Below, piece after piece: positions 1-8,541 of a stretch of DNA of 64,000 bases. The notes under the pieces were generated by a model that saw only the letters and a program-made list of their open reading frames with translations, ran no database searches and was not told the DNA's origin. The stretch lies in the NCBI RefSeq assembly GCF_024181585.1, contig NZ_CP054258.1, positions 1,612,001 to 1,676,000 of the forward strand, written 5' to 3'. The stretch comes from Treponema socranskii subsp. buccale. GTDB taxonomy: Bacteria; Spirochaetota; Spirochaetia; Treponematales; Treponemataceae. The number at the start of each line of letters is the position of its first letter. Positions within the stretch are counted from its first letter, which is position 1. The translations under genes were made by a program, and so were the position numbers.

Positions 1-2013
1 GGGAAAGAGAAGCGAAGACTGCACATAGGATACTGCGTCTTTCGAAACGTCGGCGCCGAAAACCTGCCATCCGTCTTCCGCAGCGGCCGCAAGGAAGGGT
101 CCGTAGGCACAGCCGACGTCGAGCACGGAAAGTTTCGATGCAAAGCGTTTTTTATTTTTGACAAGCGAATCAATTTCACGGATACGGCGCTCTCCTTGCG
201 CCTTTATCGCATCGAAATCTTCGAGATAGGTTTTGCCGTACTGCGCTTTATACTCTTCGGCAAAATAGGTTTTATCGTAATCGGGTGCGGCGTTTGAATC
301 CGTCCACGACATATAGATCATGGCGCACGAAGCGCATCTCCTGAATGTCCGGTGCAGCGTACGCGAGACGACGGCGTTTTTTTCGGGATCGCTTTGTCCG
401 CAGACGGGACAAGAGAAACGCTTACCCTTTGCAAGGGATGCGATAAAAGCGCCGAGCGAAGCGTGCCGATTTACGGGATCGATATGCGGATAGAGTTTTT
501 CGCTTTCGCTTAAAACCGTATGCAGTTTTTTTCCCGCAGCATCTTTTTTTTCGAGACAGACGAATCCGTATTTTTTTGCAAGGGATGCGTGCAGCTTTGT
601 CGGCGACAACAAAAGTACGGCGCAGCCCGCATAGGCGGCTTCGTATGCGGTAAGCCCGTAATGCGTTACGACGAGATCGTAGGATGAAAGTATTTCGCGC
701 AAAACGGGAACGGGGCGCATACACGTCACACCGGCTTCTTCCGCTTCCGACGAGTCGATGCCTTCGGGGACGACTGCGCTCACGGAAAGACCTTCGCGCC
801 GAAGCGATATCGATACGGGAACGGTAAGGGATGCGGGATCTTCGCCTCCGAAACACACGAGAACGGTTTTTATATCGGAAAATTTTTTGCAACGTTCCCC
901 GCTCCGCGTGCGGGAGGGCATCGTCATAAATGCGCTTTCGCTTATATTCGATTTTCGCGAAAGATTCGACGGGATGATATCGATGAGATAATCGCAAAAG
1001 CACGTATTGTCCGAGCCCTCGTCGATCGCGGCAAGGGAGGCTGCGGCACACAGGGAAGATGCCGTATGTTTATCGAGCGAAAAAAAATCCGAAACGATGA
1101 GCGAATATTCCCCGGGGAGCGGATATTCCGTGACGATCTGCCAATCCGAAAGCCCCCGTCCTTTCGCCTGCTCCGTAAGTTCGCCGCATTCGCGAAGCGA
1201 CGCATCTTTCGGAATATAGACGAGGGCGCCCGACTCGATCGCGGCGTCAAGACTCCTCCTCAGATGTCCCGTCCCGCCCCCTTCTTTTACCGACGGCACA
1301 AAGAGCACGGGATGCGTAACGCTCGGTTCGGAAAAGGCCGATAAAATCTGCTCCGTCGTATAGGGCTCATTTCCCGCTTTTCCCTTGGAAAGAAAGCGAA
1401 CGGCCGAAAGCGCTCTTCGATAATCGGAAGGCGTGTCGATCGTCGTGCGGCAGTCGGGATAATAAAAACGAGCAGGCGCTTTTTGCATCACAGCCGAAAA
1501 GCGGTTTCGGTGATTGTAGAGAGAAGGAGCCACGTGTTCGCGGTCGTAAGGCAGGCTTGTCGATTTTTCGGCCGCGACGAGCGATTTGCCGCTGAACACT
1601 TCGACGCCCGAACCGTGCGGCAGCCCCGTCCACGTCATATAATCGCACGGAGAAAGTGCAATGCGGCGCATATATTCGTCGAGGAGAGATTCCGCCGCTT
1701 CGTAAAATAAAAAGGGATTGTCGGCGGTCGCGCGCACGACGACGTCCGCATCGATCTTTTCGATCAATAAGCAAAAACGCTTTAAGACATCGTCGAGCGG
1801 TCCTGAAAAAATATCCCAGCCGCACGAGCGCGCGACCGGCTCGAGTTCGGAAAACGACGCTTCATCCGTCGCAACGTAATACGCGTCGGCTTTTACTTTT
1901 TTCATCGCGGAAAGCGTCCACGCGAGCACCGGGCGACCGCCCAAATCTTTGAGCGCTTTGCCGGGAAAGCGTGTCGAAGACATTCTGCACTGAACGATTA
2001 CCGCCGTCATCAT
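1..2013 (-). CDS. SpsF-like cytidylyltransferase / SpsG-like glycosyltransferase / methyltransferase fusion (C terminus beyond window)
   Basis: I read this frame through from 2013 to position 1 and found no stop, so at least 671 codons are present and the gene continues past the left edge. The N terminus (VIVQCRMSSTRFPGKAL) is the nucleotide-binding start of SpsF/CMP-KDO-type cytidylyltransferases (about residues 1-230). The middle (about 230-520), with HLRRSLDAA and a THYGLTAYEAAYAG segment, resembles SpsG/PseG-type nucleotide-sugar glycosyltransferases or hydrolases. A CPVC...CASC zinc ribbon near residue 535 leads into a class I SAM methyltransferase with motif I VLDVGCAYGPF near residue 635. 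The ATG at 2013 overlaps the upstream stop as ATGA, so the gene is translationally coupled to the 2010-2963 gene. It probably builds an activated sugar for surface or flagellar glycans; substrate unknown. Confidence 0.8.
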   Translation of the reverse strand, partial: MMTAVIVQCRMSSTRFPGKALKDLGGRPVLAWTLSAMKKVKADAYYVATDEASFSELEPVARSCGWDIFSGPLDDVLKRFCLLIEKIDADVVVRATADNPFLFYEAAESLLDEYMRRIALSPCDYMTWTGLPHGSGVEVFSGKSLVAAEKSTSLPYDREHVAPSLYNHRNRFSAVMQKAPARFYYPDCRTTIDTPSDYRRALSAVRFLSKGKAGNEPYTTEQILSAFSEPSVTHPVLFVPSVKEGGGTGHLRRSLDAAIESGALVYIPKDASLRECGELTEQAKGRGLSDWQIVTEYPLPGEYSLIVSDFFSLDKHTASSLCAAASLAAIDEGSDNTCFCDYLIDIIPSNLSRKSNISESAFMTMPSRTRSGERCKKFSDIKTVLVCFGGEDPASLTVPVSISLRREGLSVSAVVPEGIDSSEAEEAGVTCMRPVPVLREILSSYDLVVTHYGLTAYEAAYAGCAVLLLSPTKLHASLAKKYGFVCLEKKDAAGKKLHTVLSESEKLYPHIDPVNRHASLGAFIASLAKGKRFSCPVCGQSDPEKNAVVSRTLHRTFRRCASCAMIYMSWTDSNAAPDYDKTYFAEEYKAQYGKTYLEDFDAIKAQGERRIREIDSLVKNKKRFASKLSVLDVGCAYGPFLAAAAEDGWQVFGADVSKDAVSYVQSSLLFP

Positions 2014-2963
2014 TCTCTCCATGCTTCTATCAAATGCTTCGCGTCCGTGTGGAATCGCGCACGGTTCGTATGCACCCATTTTTTCGCATCGGAAAACCGC
2101 CGCTTCGCTTCGAAAAAGCCGCACGACGAATGTGTAAGAAAATTGAAAAACGAAAGAGGTGGGACAGAACCTCCCGAATCGGATTTAAAACGCGGCGCCA
2201 AATTTTTAAGATAAAACTGCAGATAGGTTAAGTCCGCCGTCGTGTCTTCGATCGGAACTTTCTCATCGTAAGAAAACAGCATCGACGTCGAAAGGCAGGT
2301 CTCCTCTCCCCACAGCCACGAACGCAGCGCCAAATCGAGATTTTGATAATACGCAGACGTGATCGTATAGTCGAAGCCGCCGAGGCGGATGAATTTCATT
2401 TTATTGTACAGACCGATATAATCGAAGGGATACAATGTATGCATACCGTCTTTGACGACTGCGGATTGAGAAACGGAAAACTTTCCGCGAGAGGCTTCGG
2501 GCGTAAAGCGAACCGGAAGCGCTTTTTTTTCCGCATCCGAAAGGCGCGGCGCGATGCAGTATGTTCCGGTTTTTATGAGATTTTCCGCGAGGTGCGGCTG
2601 TAAAATCCCCTGCGGGATGTAAAGCGAATCGCGCAGCACGAGCACGTAAGAAGCGGACGCTTCGCCGATGCCGATATTGATCATATCTCCGTCCGTCACC
2701 GCTTCGAGAGGGACTACGAACTGCACGGACGGAATGCGCCTCGAAAGCTCTTCGATATTGCAGCTGCCCGAATTCGGTTCGATCGAAATGACGGAAGCGA
2801 AGCCGCATTTCGAAAGCGTTTCAAGCGTCTGCGCGTGAAAGCGGCTCGCATTCGAATTGAGGAGGACGGCGGAAACGTCCATCTTTTTTTCCGACGGCGC
2901 TCTCCCGCCGATAACGGTGCGGTTGATCTGCCGTTCGTTAAAAATTAAAGGTATAGTATTCAT
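2010..2963 (-). CDS. Glycosyltransferase-like protein of the SpsF locus
   Basis: A 317-residue soluble protein between the spiro-SPASM gene (26-bp overlap upstream) and the SpsF-type fusion (ATGA overlap downstream), so it is part of one translationally coupled operon. Residues 25-120 look like a GT-A Rossmann half: a short-strand start (DVSAVLLNSN), then ...SVQFVVPLEAVTDGDMINIGIGEASASYVLVLRD, which resembles the core of family 2 glycosyltransferases where a DxD would be expected. Only LRDS is seen there, so metal binding may be altered. Tryptophan- and tyrosine-rich segments follow (SWLWGEETC). No signal peptide or membrane segment. Function is inferred from fold resemblance and neighbours only; it could be a non-catalytic member of the locus. 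Confidence 0.6.
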   Translation of the reverse strand: MNTIPLIFNERQINRTVIGGRAPSEKKMDVSAVLLNSNASRFHAQTLETLSKCGFASVISIEPNSGSCNIEELSRRIPSVQFVVPLEAVTDGDMINIGIGEASASYVLVLRDSLYIPQGILQPHLAENLIKTGTYCIAPRLSDAEKKALPVRFTPEASRGKFSVSQSAVVKDGMHTLYPFDYIGLYNKMKFIRLGGFDYTITSAYYQNLDLALRSWLWGEETCLSTSMLFSYDEKVPIEDTTADLTYLQFYLKNLAPRFKSDSGGSVPPLSFFNFLTHSSCGFFEAKRRFSDAKKWVHTNRARFHTDAKHLIEAWRE

Positions 2964-4488
2964 CGCATTTCCCGCATACTTCCCCGTACTCGCACTTCAT
3001 ATCTTTTTCGGCGTAAGAGGTCATCCGCTCCCAAATCGATGCAAGGCTTTCCGTAAACGCATTGCCTATAATATTGCTAAAAACGTATTCGCGGCACGGC
3101 GGCACACTGCCGTCGGATAGGATCGTCATGTCGCGCCGCAAATGCCAGCACGGATTGCGTTCGAGCGGCGAAAGATCTGCGGGTTTACACTCGGGAAGGA
3201 GACCTGAAAACCAATCGTATTTTTGGATTATCACTTTGCCGCCGTTTTTATCGTCTTTCCAAAAGCGGTAAAAGGCTTCGAGTTCCGCTTCGTTGTCGTT
3301 CGTCCGAACAAACTGCGGATAGGTCGTATCGGGAAACGCGCGCTGCAAAAGAGCGACGGCTTTATGAGCTTTTGAAAGCGAGCCTTCCGAACCTCGCATC
3401 TTTTTGTACGTCGCTTCGCTTACCGCGTCGAGCAGTACGATCCAAATGATTTTCCCGCCTGAAGCCTCTTTGACTTTTTCGCACAGTTCTTCGGTTACGT
3501 GCAAGCCGTTCGTTTCGACAAGGAGCGAAAGCCCGTCGTAAGAAGCGGCTTCTTTAACAAAATCCGTAAAATCGGGATGCAAAAGCGGCTCACCCCACGC
3601 CGAAAGCGAGACGACGGCGCTTTCCGAAAGGGATGCCATTTGCGACACGAGCGGCCGGAATTCGGCGAGCGTCATATCGCGCGGATTTTTTTCTCCGTAC
3701 GTTTTTTTATATGCTTCCCTATACGGCGAATAAATGCACTCCCCCTCTTCCCTGCCTGAAATCTGCACGTTGTAAAAGGCGGGTACTGTTTTCAAAACCG
3801 ACACGAGGGTCACCGCTTTTTCAGAAAGGCTTGCCGCGTCTTTTCCCTCTCCGCACGCATCGTAGAGCGCACGAGAGGCGATATAGCCCGCCTTCGTCGA
3901 ACATTCGAACGAAAGGCGGTAAAGACGCCGGTCATTCGGCGCGAGTACGGTTTCAATTTCAAACGAATTGATATCGGTTTTTAAAATCTTCATGACGGCA
4001 TCTCGTGTGATGACTTCATCTCCGAGATTTTTTTGCCGCGCAAGAGAAGCCATGATGGCCGCCGCCCCCGTATCGATCGCTTCGGGTGAAAAGCCGTAGG
4101 GATAGCCGTCTGCAAAGGTGTATTCCGCGGCATAGGTTTTATGCACGCGAAGGATTTCATCGCTGAGCGCTTTGTCCAAAAAAGGGCAGTCGGCGGCGGC
4201 GTAGAGCACAGTTTCCGCTTTTTCGCTAAGACTTGTAATTTCGTCGAGTACATCGGCCGTCGTCCACACTTTCTTTTCTTTTACGGAAACGGATACGGAA
4301 GAGGATGCGGCTTCGCTTTTGCACCTTTCGGCATTATCGGATGCGGCGAGGACGACGACGGGGATACATCCCGAAACGGAAGCCGCCCACGAAAGCGCCC
4401 TGTCGTATGCGGAACGTCCGCCGAAAACTTTTTCGAACATATACCGAGCGCCGAATGCGGCATTTAAAATAACGACGGTTTTCATCAT
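2938..4488 (-). CDS. Spiro-SPASM protein with degenerate radical-SAM core
   Basis: 516 residues. The N-terminal ~230 residues resemble a nucleotidyltransferase (TVVILNAAFGARYMFEKVFGG at the start, AADCPFLDKALSDEIL in the D-x-P position). The second half has the radical-SAM barrel landmarks SAWGEPLLHPDF (GEP motif) and VETNGLHV. It ends in a cysteine-rich SPASM domain (NPCWHLRRDM, DGSVPPC, KCEYGEVCGKCDEYYTF), which would bind auxiliary Fe-S clusters. The usual CxxxCxxC for the SAM cluster should fall near residue 251, but the sequence is CIYSPYREAY: only the first cysteine remains. This architecture is known as the spirochaete-restricted spiro-SPASM family; its reaction is unknown. It is first in the three-gene operon with the SpsF-type fusion. 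ATG at 4488 or 4485 could start it; no strong RBS is visible. Confidence 0.8.
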   Translation of the reverse strand: MMKTVVILNAAFGARYMFEKVFGGRSAYDRALSWAASVSGCIPVVVLAASDNAERCKSEAASSSVSVSVKEKKVWTTADVLDEITSLSEKAETVLYAAADCPFLDKALSDEILRVHKTYAAEYTFADGYPYGFSPEAIDTGAAAIMASLARQKNLGDEVITRDAVMKILKTDINSFEIETVLAPNDRRLYRLSFECSTKAGYIASRALYDACGEGKDAASLSEKAVTLVSVLKTVPAFYNVQISGREEGECIYSPYREAYKKTYGEKNPRDMTLAEFRPLVSQMASLSESAVVSLSAWGEPLLHPDFTDFVKEAASYDGLSLLVETNGLHVTEELCEKVKEASGGKIIWIVLLDAVSEATYKKMRGSEGSLSKAHKAVALLQRAFPDTTYPQFVRTNDNEAELEAFYRFWKDDKNGGKVIIQKYDWFSGLLPECKPADLSPLERNPCWHLRRDMTILSDGSVPPCREYVFSNIIGNAFTESLASIWERMTSYAEKDMKCEYGEVCGKCDEYYTFNF

Positions 4489-4567
4489 TACAGTATCGGC
4501 AGATTTTTATGCGGGTATAAACGGTTCGAGCGAAAACCGACACAAAAACACAAAACCGATTAAGGTC

Positions 4568-4596
4568 TTGACAGATTTCTCTAAAGCGGGTATAAA
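4568..4596 (+). promoter_or_regulatory. Sigma-70 promoter for the TPR-like/greA operon
   Basis: Consensus TTGACA at 4568-4573, a 17-base spacer, and TATAAA at 4591-4596, about 70 bases before the ATG at 4669. It lies in the divergent gap between the spiro-SPASM operon and the plus-strand genes. Confidence 0.75.
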
Positions 4597-4668
4597 AATT
4601 AGTTTATTTTCGATATAAAATTATAATTGACTAAAAAAAATCCTTTTGTTATAATAAAACGTGCAGCT

Positions 4669-5601
4669 ATGAAAATTCAAACGGAAGTCGGGCTCAAAAA
4701 AGTCATCGCCTGCATGGAACGCGCGGATCCCGCAGAAGCACAGAAAATACTTGAAAACCTGTTCGAAGACGAATTCGAATGCGGCGAGCTTGTGTTTACC
4801 GCCGACTGTTGCAATTTTTGGATTCCGTACATACGGCAGATCGACGCGATGGAAAACGCGTTTGAACGCGGTGAAAGCCTCCTTGCCGATTGGAAACGCT
4901 TCCGCTCTTTTCTTTCGCGAAAAGCGAACGTGTACACCCCTGCAGTCGAAGCGATAGACCGCGGTATTTTTTTATGCGCCCTTGAAAATTATCGGCAGCT
5001 GTTGGACGAGCGGGATATCGTACAAAAAGCGGAAATCTACCGCAAAGCGGGCTTATGCTGTAAAAAGCTCGGTAAATTCGAAGAGGCGCAGGAATTCCTT
5101 ACCGCCTCAAACAATGCGCAGCCGGGGATTCCTTCCGTACTCGCCGAGCTTGCCGACTGTTTTGCCTTGTGCGGACACGAGCGGAACGCAAAAGTGCTTT
5201 TCCGCGAAGCGTTTTTTATCGATCCGACAAAAATCGACGCGAGCTTTCTCGATTCCGAACTGATTCGGGTATTGTTCGAAAAGACGGCGGAAAAGGGCTA
5301 CACGGGTATGACGCTCTTGCAGTGGATTCCGGTCTACGGAGTGCTCTACGGCGTTTTTAATGTGCGGCGCGAACTCAAGCTGCAGGAGATCAGCAAATTA
5401 AAACAGGAAATCTACGCGATCGAAACGGAGATGAAAGATCCTTCATGCGATTCGGTGAATCTTACGCCGCGTCTCATCAATCTGTATTTTTGGCTCATCG
5501 ACTACTACCTCGCTTCGGGCGACAATTCGAAGCCGGTGAACGATACGCTGCTGAAGATAAAAATACTCGATTCGGACGTTTACGAACAGTATATGAAGTG
5601 A
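4669..5601 (+). CDS. TPR-like helical protein upstream of greA
   Basis: 310 residues from the ATG at 4669 (MKIQTEVGLKKV). An earlier in-frame TTG at 4627 is possible but poorly placed. The sequence is all-helical with TPR-like units around residues 110-205 (YRKAGLCCKKLGKFEEAQEF; LAELADCFALCGHERNAKVLF, each followed by a P-containing turn). There is no signal peptide; one short hydrophobic stretch near 225 (LLQWIPVYGVLYGVF) could touch membrane. It sits 108 bases before greA on the same strand, so the two are probably co-transcribed. The specific role is unknown; protein-protein scaffolding is the usual function of such repeats. Confidence 0.6.
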   Translation: MKIQTEVGLKKVIACMERADPAEAQKILENLFEDEFECGELVFTADCCNFWIPYIRQIDAMENAFERGESLLADWKRFRSFLSRKANVYTPAVEAIDRGIFLCALENYRQLLDERDIVQKAEIYRKAGLCCKKLGKFEEAQEFLTASNNAQPGIPSVLAELADCFALCGHERNAKVLFREAFFIDPTKIDASFLDSELIRVLFEKTAEKGYTGMTLLQWIPVYGVLYGVFNVRRELKLQEISKLKQEIYAIETEMKDPSCDSVNLTPRLINLYFWLIDYYLASGDNSKPVNDTLLKIKILDSDVYEQYMK

Positions 5602-5709
5602 GTGCAAAAGATGTAAATCCGTCGGAAGATAAAATCGGCCGGAACAAGAGGCCGTAAACTTTATTTATAAATTAACAATAATTTGCAATTATTAAACAAG
5701 GAGTATCGT

Positions 5710-8412
5710 ATGGCAGATGAAAATCTCGTAACGCAGGTTCAAAACATGCTCAAAGAGGAAACGTGGACACGCGCGGCGATCAGCAATTATACAAAGAACA
5801 ATCTTACGGAACTTGCCGACATCGTGGAAAAAGCGCGGGAAGCCGGATGCGCCGACGAACTGCAGCAAATCTGCGACGAACACCTCGCCCATACGAAAGA
5901 CAGCATTATCGCGCTGTACCTGTCGGGCATGGTGTCGCTCGGCAAAGGTGCGCTCGACAATTCCGCGCTCGAAAACCTTGTCGACATCTTTCAAAAAAAT
6001 CACAAAGAAAATATCGTCGTCTATCTCTGCGAAACGATTCTCGCCGACGATCCGAACAATAAATTTGCGCTTCGTACGCTCGCCGACTGCCTGCGCGCGG
6101 ATAACAGCGATAAAGTGTGGGAACTCTACGAAAAGATCGTAAAGCTCGATTTTGAAGAAGCGGATTTGGCAAAACTGCTCGCCGAACACGCCGAAGCGGC
6201 AAACGACACGGAAACGGCGATCGACTACTATAAAAAAGCGCACCTCCGCTACATCACCGCCAAAAACATGAACGCGGTAAAAGAGACGTGGTCGCGCCTC
6301 GTCCAGCTCATCCCCGAAGAAATCGATTTTTTTATGCTCGCCAAACGAAAGATCGCAAAGACGATCAGCGAAGAACGGAGCGCCGTCCTCATGCAGGAAT
6401 TGTACACGTGGTACAAAGACAATAAAAAATGGGATACGTCGATCGATATCTTAAAGCAGATTCTCGAAATCGACCAGCACGATACGTGGGCGCGCAAAGA
6501 GCTTGTCGACTGCTACCGCGGAAAATACGAAGGGAGAGCGCACCTCGAAGACTACATCCGATCGTCGAACCTGTCCCAGAGTTTCCGCAACGTATTCGAA
6601 GCGATAAACGATTTTGAAAAGCACATCGCGTTCGATGCCAAAAGCTATGTTTTTCACCGTTCGTGGGGCGTCGGCATAATCCGCTCGGTCGAAGACGACA
6701 CGCTGAAAATCAATTTCGGAAAAAAATACGGCGTGCGTTCCATGTCACTCAAGATGGCGGTAAGCGCGTTGCAGCCGCTTGCAAAAGATCACATTTGGGT
6801 ACTGAAAGCGACGAAAAAACGCGAAGAGCTTGCAAAAGAAGTAAAGAGCGATAAAACGCAGGCGCTTAAAACGATCATCAAAAGTTTTGACAACAGCTGT
6901 GACCTCAAACGCATCAAAGCCGAACTCGTTCCGGCCGTCCTCACTCCGGGCGAATGGACGTCGTGGAACAGCGCGGCAAAAAAGATTCTCGAATCGAATC
7001 CGCAATTCGGTGTGGACACGAACGACGTCAATATGTATACGGTACGCGATCACGATGTAAGCAAAGATATAAAGCTCGCAAACGAATTCAAAGCGCAAAA
7101 GCAATTTTTCCCGCGAGTCGATATGTTTTTGCGTTTTATCGAAGACGACGAAACGGATAAAAGCGGCGAAACGTTCAACGAAATGCTCTCCTACTTTATC
7201 GGATTCGTAAAATCGGTTTCGCACATAAACGAACAGGTTGTCGCTTCCTTTTTGACCATTCAAAAGGTAAATATGCTCGTTCCGTCGTCCGCTTATCAAA
7301 TCAAATTTACATTTAAAGAATTGTACGACAAAATCGAAGAGCCGCGCAAAATGTATCTTTCGCTCAAAGACACGAAAAACACGACGCTCCGTGAAGATTT
7401 TATTAAAAATGTAAAGCTGCTTCCCGATTGGGACAAACAATACGTGCGCCTCTTTCCGACGGTACTGAGCCGCGCCATGCTCACCTCTCTTATCAACGCC
7501 GGAAAAACGGACATGGTTCGACGCCTTGCAGCCGATTCGTTCGACAATTTCAAAGACAACCGTCAAGCCGTTTTGTTTTTCTTCCGCGAATGCAAAGACG
7601 ACGATTGGTTTAAGGACGCGGGTATCGCCTACGAAAAGCAGCTTATCGCGCTGATCAATATCGTCGAGCTCACGTTCCGTGAAATCAGCAATCACGTGAA
7701 TACGACGGAAAACAAAAAAATCAATAAAGCTGCAATCGATTTGTTGTTCACGGACGACACGCTTATAAGCTATATGCTCGAAAACAATGAAGACACGGTA
7801 AAGCGCATGTATACGCTCGTCGCCGACATTGCGGATCTCGATCCTGCAAAAAAGGCGCAGCTGCGGAACAGAATTCTCGAAAAATATCCGGACTTCAAAT
7901 TTCAAGCGTCGGAAGAAAAATCTTCCATGCAGCAGCGCGGCATGCTCGTTACGGCGAAAATGCTCGAAGAAAAGAAAGCGCAGGAAGAACAGATACGCAC
8001 GGTCGAAATTCCGAAAAACGCCGAAGAGATCGGTGAGGCCCGCTCTCAGGGCGATTTAAAAGAAAACGCCGAATACAAAGCCGCGCGCGAACACCAGCAC
8101 TTTTTAAACGAACGGTTGACAAAATTGCAGGAAGAGCTTTCACGGGCGGTTGTCTTCGATCCGACGACGATTACGACGGCGTTCATTTCGTTTTCGACGA
8201 CGGCGACGCTGCACAACAACGATTCCGACAAAGACGAAACGTACACGATACTCGGTCCGTGGGAATCGGATCCCGACAACAACGTCATCTCGTATATGTC
8301 GCCGTTCGGCAACGCGCTTATGGATAAAAAAACCGGCGAGCGCGTCGCCTTTACAATCAACGACCACAACTACGATTACACCGTAAAAGAGATAAAAGCC
8401 GCAAAACCGTAA
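5710..8412 (+). CDS. greA: Transcript-cleavage factor GreA with long N-terminal helical extension
   Basis: 900 residues from the ATG at 5710, which has an AAGGAG six bases upstream. The last ~150 residues are a full GreA: an N-terminal coiled coil with the acidic tip EARSQGDLKENAEY (about residue 775-790), whose Asp/Glu coordinate the Mg2+ used to cleave backtracked RNA in the polymerase active site. The FKBP-like C-terminal domain follows (YTILGPWESDPDNNVISY, SPFGNALMDKKTGERVAF). Ordinary GreA is ~158 residues; here ~750 helical residues precede it, TPR-like in the first ~250 (ALENLVDIF, LRTLADCLRAD). Spirochaetes are known to carry such fused GreA proteins. The extension may recruit the factor to other partners; that is inference. 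The frame is continuous. Confidence 0.92.
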   Translation: MADENLVTQVQNMLKEETWTRAAISNYTKNNLTELADIVEKAREAGCADELQQICDEHLAHTKDSIIALYLSGMVSLGKGALDNSALENLVDIFQKNHKENIVVYLCETILADDPNNKFALRTLADCLRADNSDKVWELYEKIVKLDFEEADLAKLLAEHAEAANDTETAIDYYKKAHLRYITAKNMNAVKETWSRLVQLIPEEIDFFMLAKRKIAKTISEERSAVLMQELYTWYKDNKKWDTSIDILKQILEIDQHDTWARKELVDCYRGKYEGRAHLEDYIRSSNLSQSFRNVFEAINDFEKHIAFDAKSYVFHRSWGVGIIRSVEDDTLKINFGKKYGVRSMSLKMAVSALQPLAKDHIWVLKATKKREELAKEVKSDKTQALKTIIKSFDNSCDLKRIKAELVPAVLTPGEWTSWNSAAKKILESNPQFGVDTNDVNMYTVRDHDVSKDIKLANEFKAQKQFFPRVDMFLRFIEDDETDKSGETFNEMLSYFIGFVKSVSHINEQVVASFLTIQKVNMLVPSSAYQIKFTFKELYDKIEEPRKMYLSLKDTKNTTLREDFIKNVKLLPDWDKQYVRLFPTVLSRAMLTSLINAGKTDMVRRLAADSFDNFKDNRQAVLFFFRECKDDDWFKDAGIAYEKQLIALINIVELTFREISNHVNTTENKKINKAAIDLLFTDDTLISYMLENNEDTVKRMYTLVADIADLDPAKKAQLRNRILEKYPDFKFQASEEKSSMQQRGMLVTAKMLEEKKAQEEQIRTVEIPKNAEEIGEARSQGDLKENAEYKAAREHQHFLNERLTKLQEELSRAVVFDPTTITTAFISFSTTATLHNNDSDKDETYTILGPWESDPDNNVISYMSPFGNALMDKKTGERVAFTINDHNYDYTVKEIKAAKP

Positions 8413-8420
8413 AAACGTAA

Positions 8421-8470
8421 ATTTTAAACTCGGCGGATTGTCGAAAGAGCAAAGGACTTTTGAGACAGCC
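8421..8470. repeat. Partial copy of the three-hairpin repeat (H3 end)
   Basis: ATTTTAAACTCGgcGG..TTGTCGAAAg..GACTTTTGAGACAGCC closely matches one end of the full repeats at 24966-25113 and 48363-48505. It lies immediately after the greA stop and can fold into the GGCTGTC/GACAGCC hairpin, so it may act as a weak terminator. Confidence 0.55.
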
Positions 8471-8541
8471 GCCTCGAGTTTTTAAGGATTCGAAAGACGC
8501 TGTACTGTCGAAGAGCGCGTAAAAATGTGTATCTTAAGCGT

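Noticed and set aside
6745-7905. 386-codon open frame opposite greA
   Set aside because: Antisense shadow caused by codon bias that avoids TTA, CTA and TCA; the composition is Arg/Phe-rich and has no domain.
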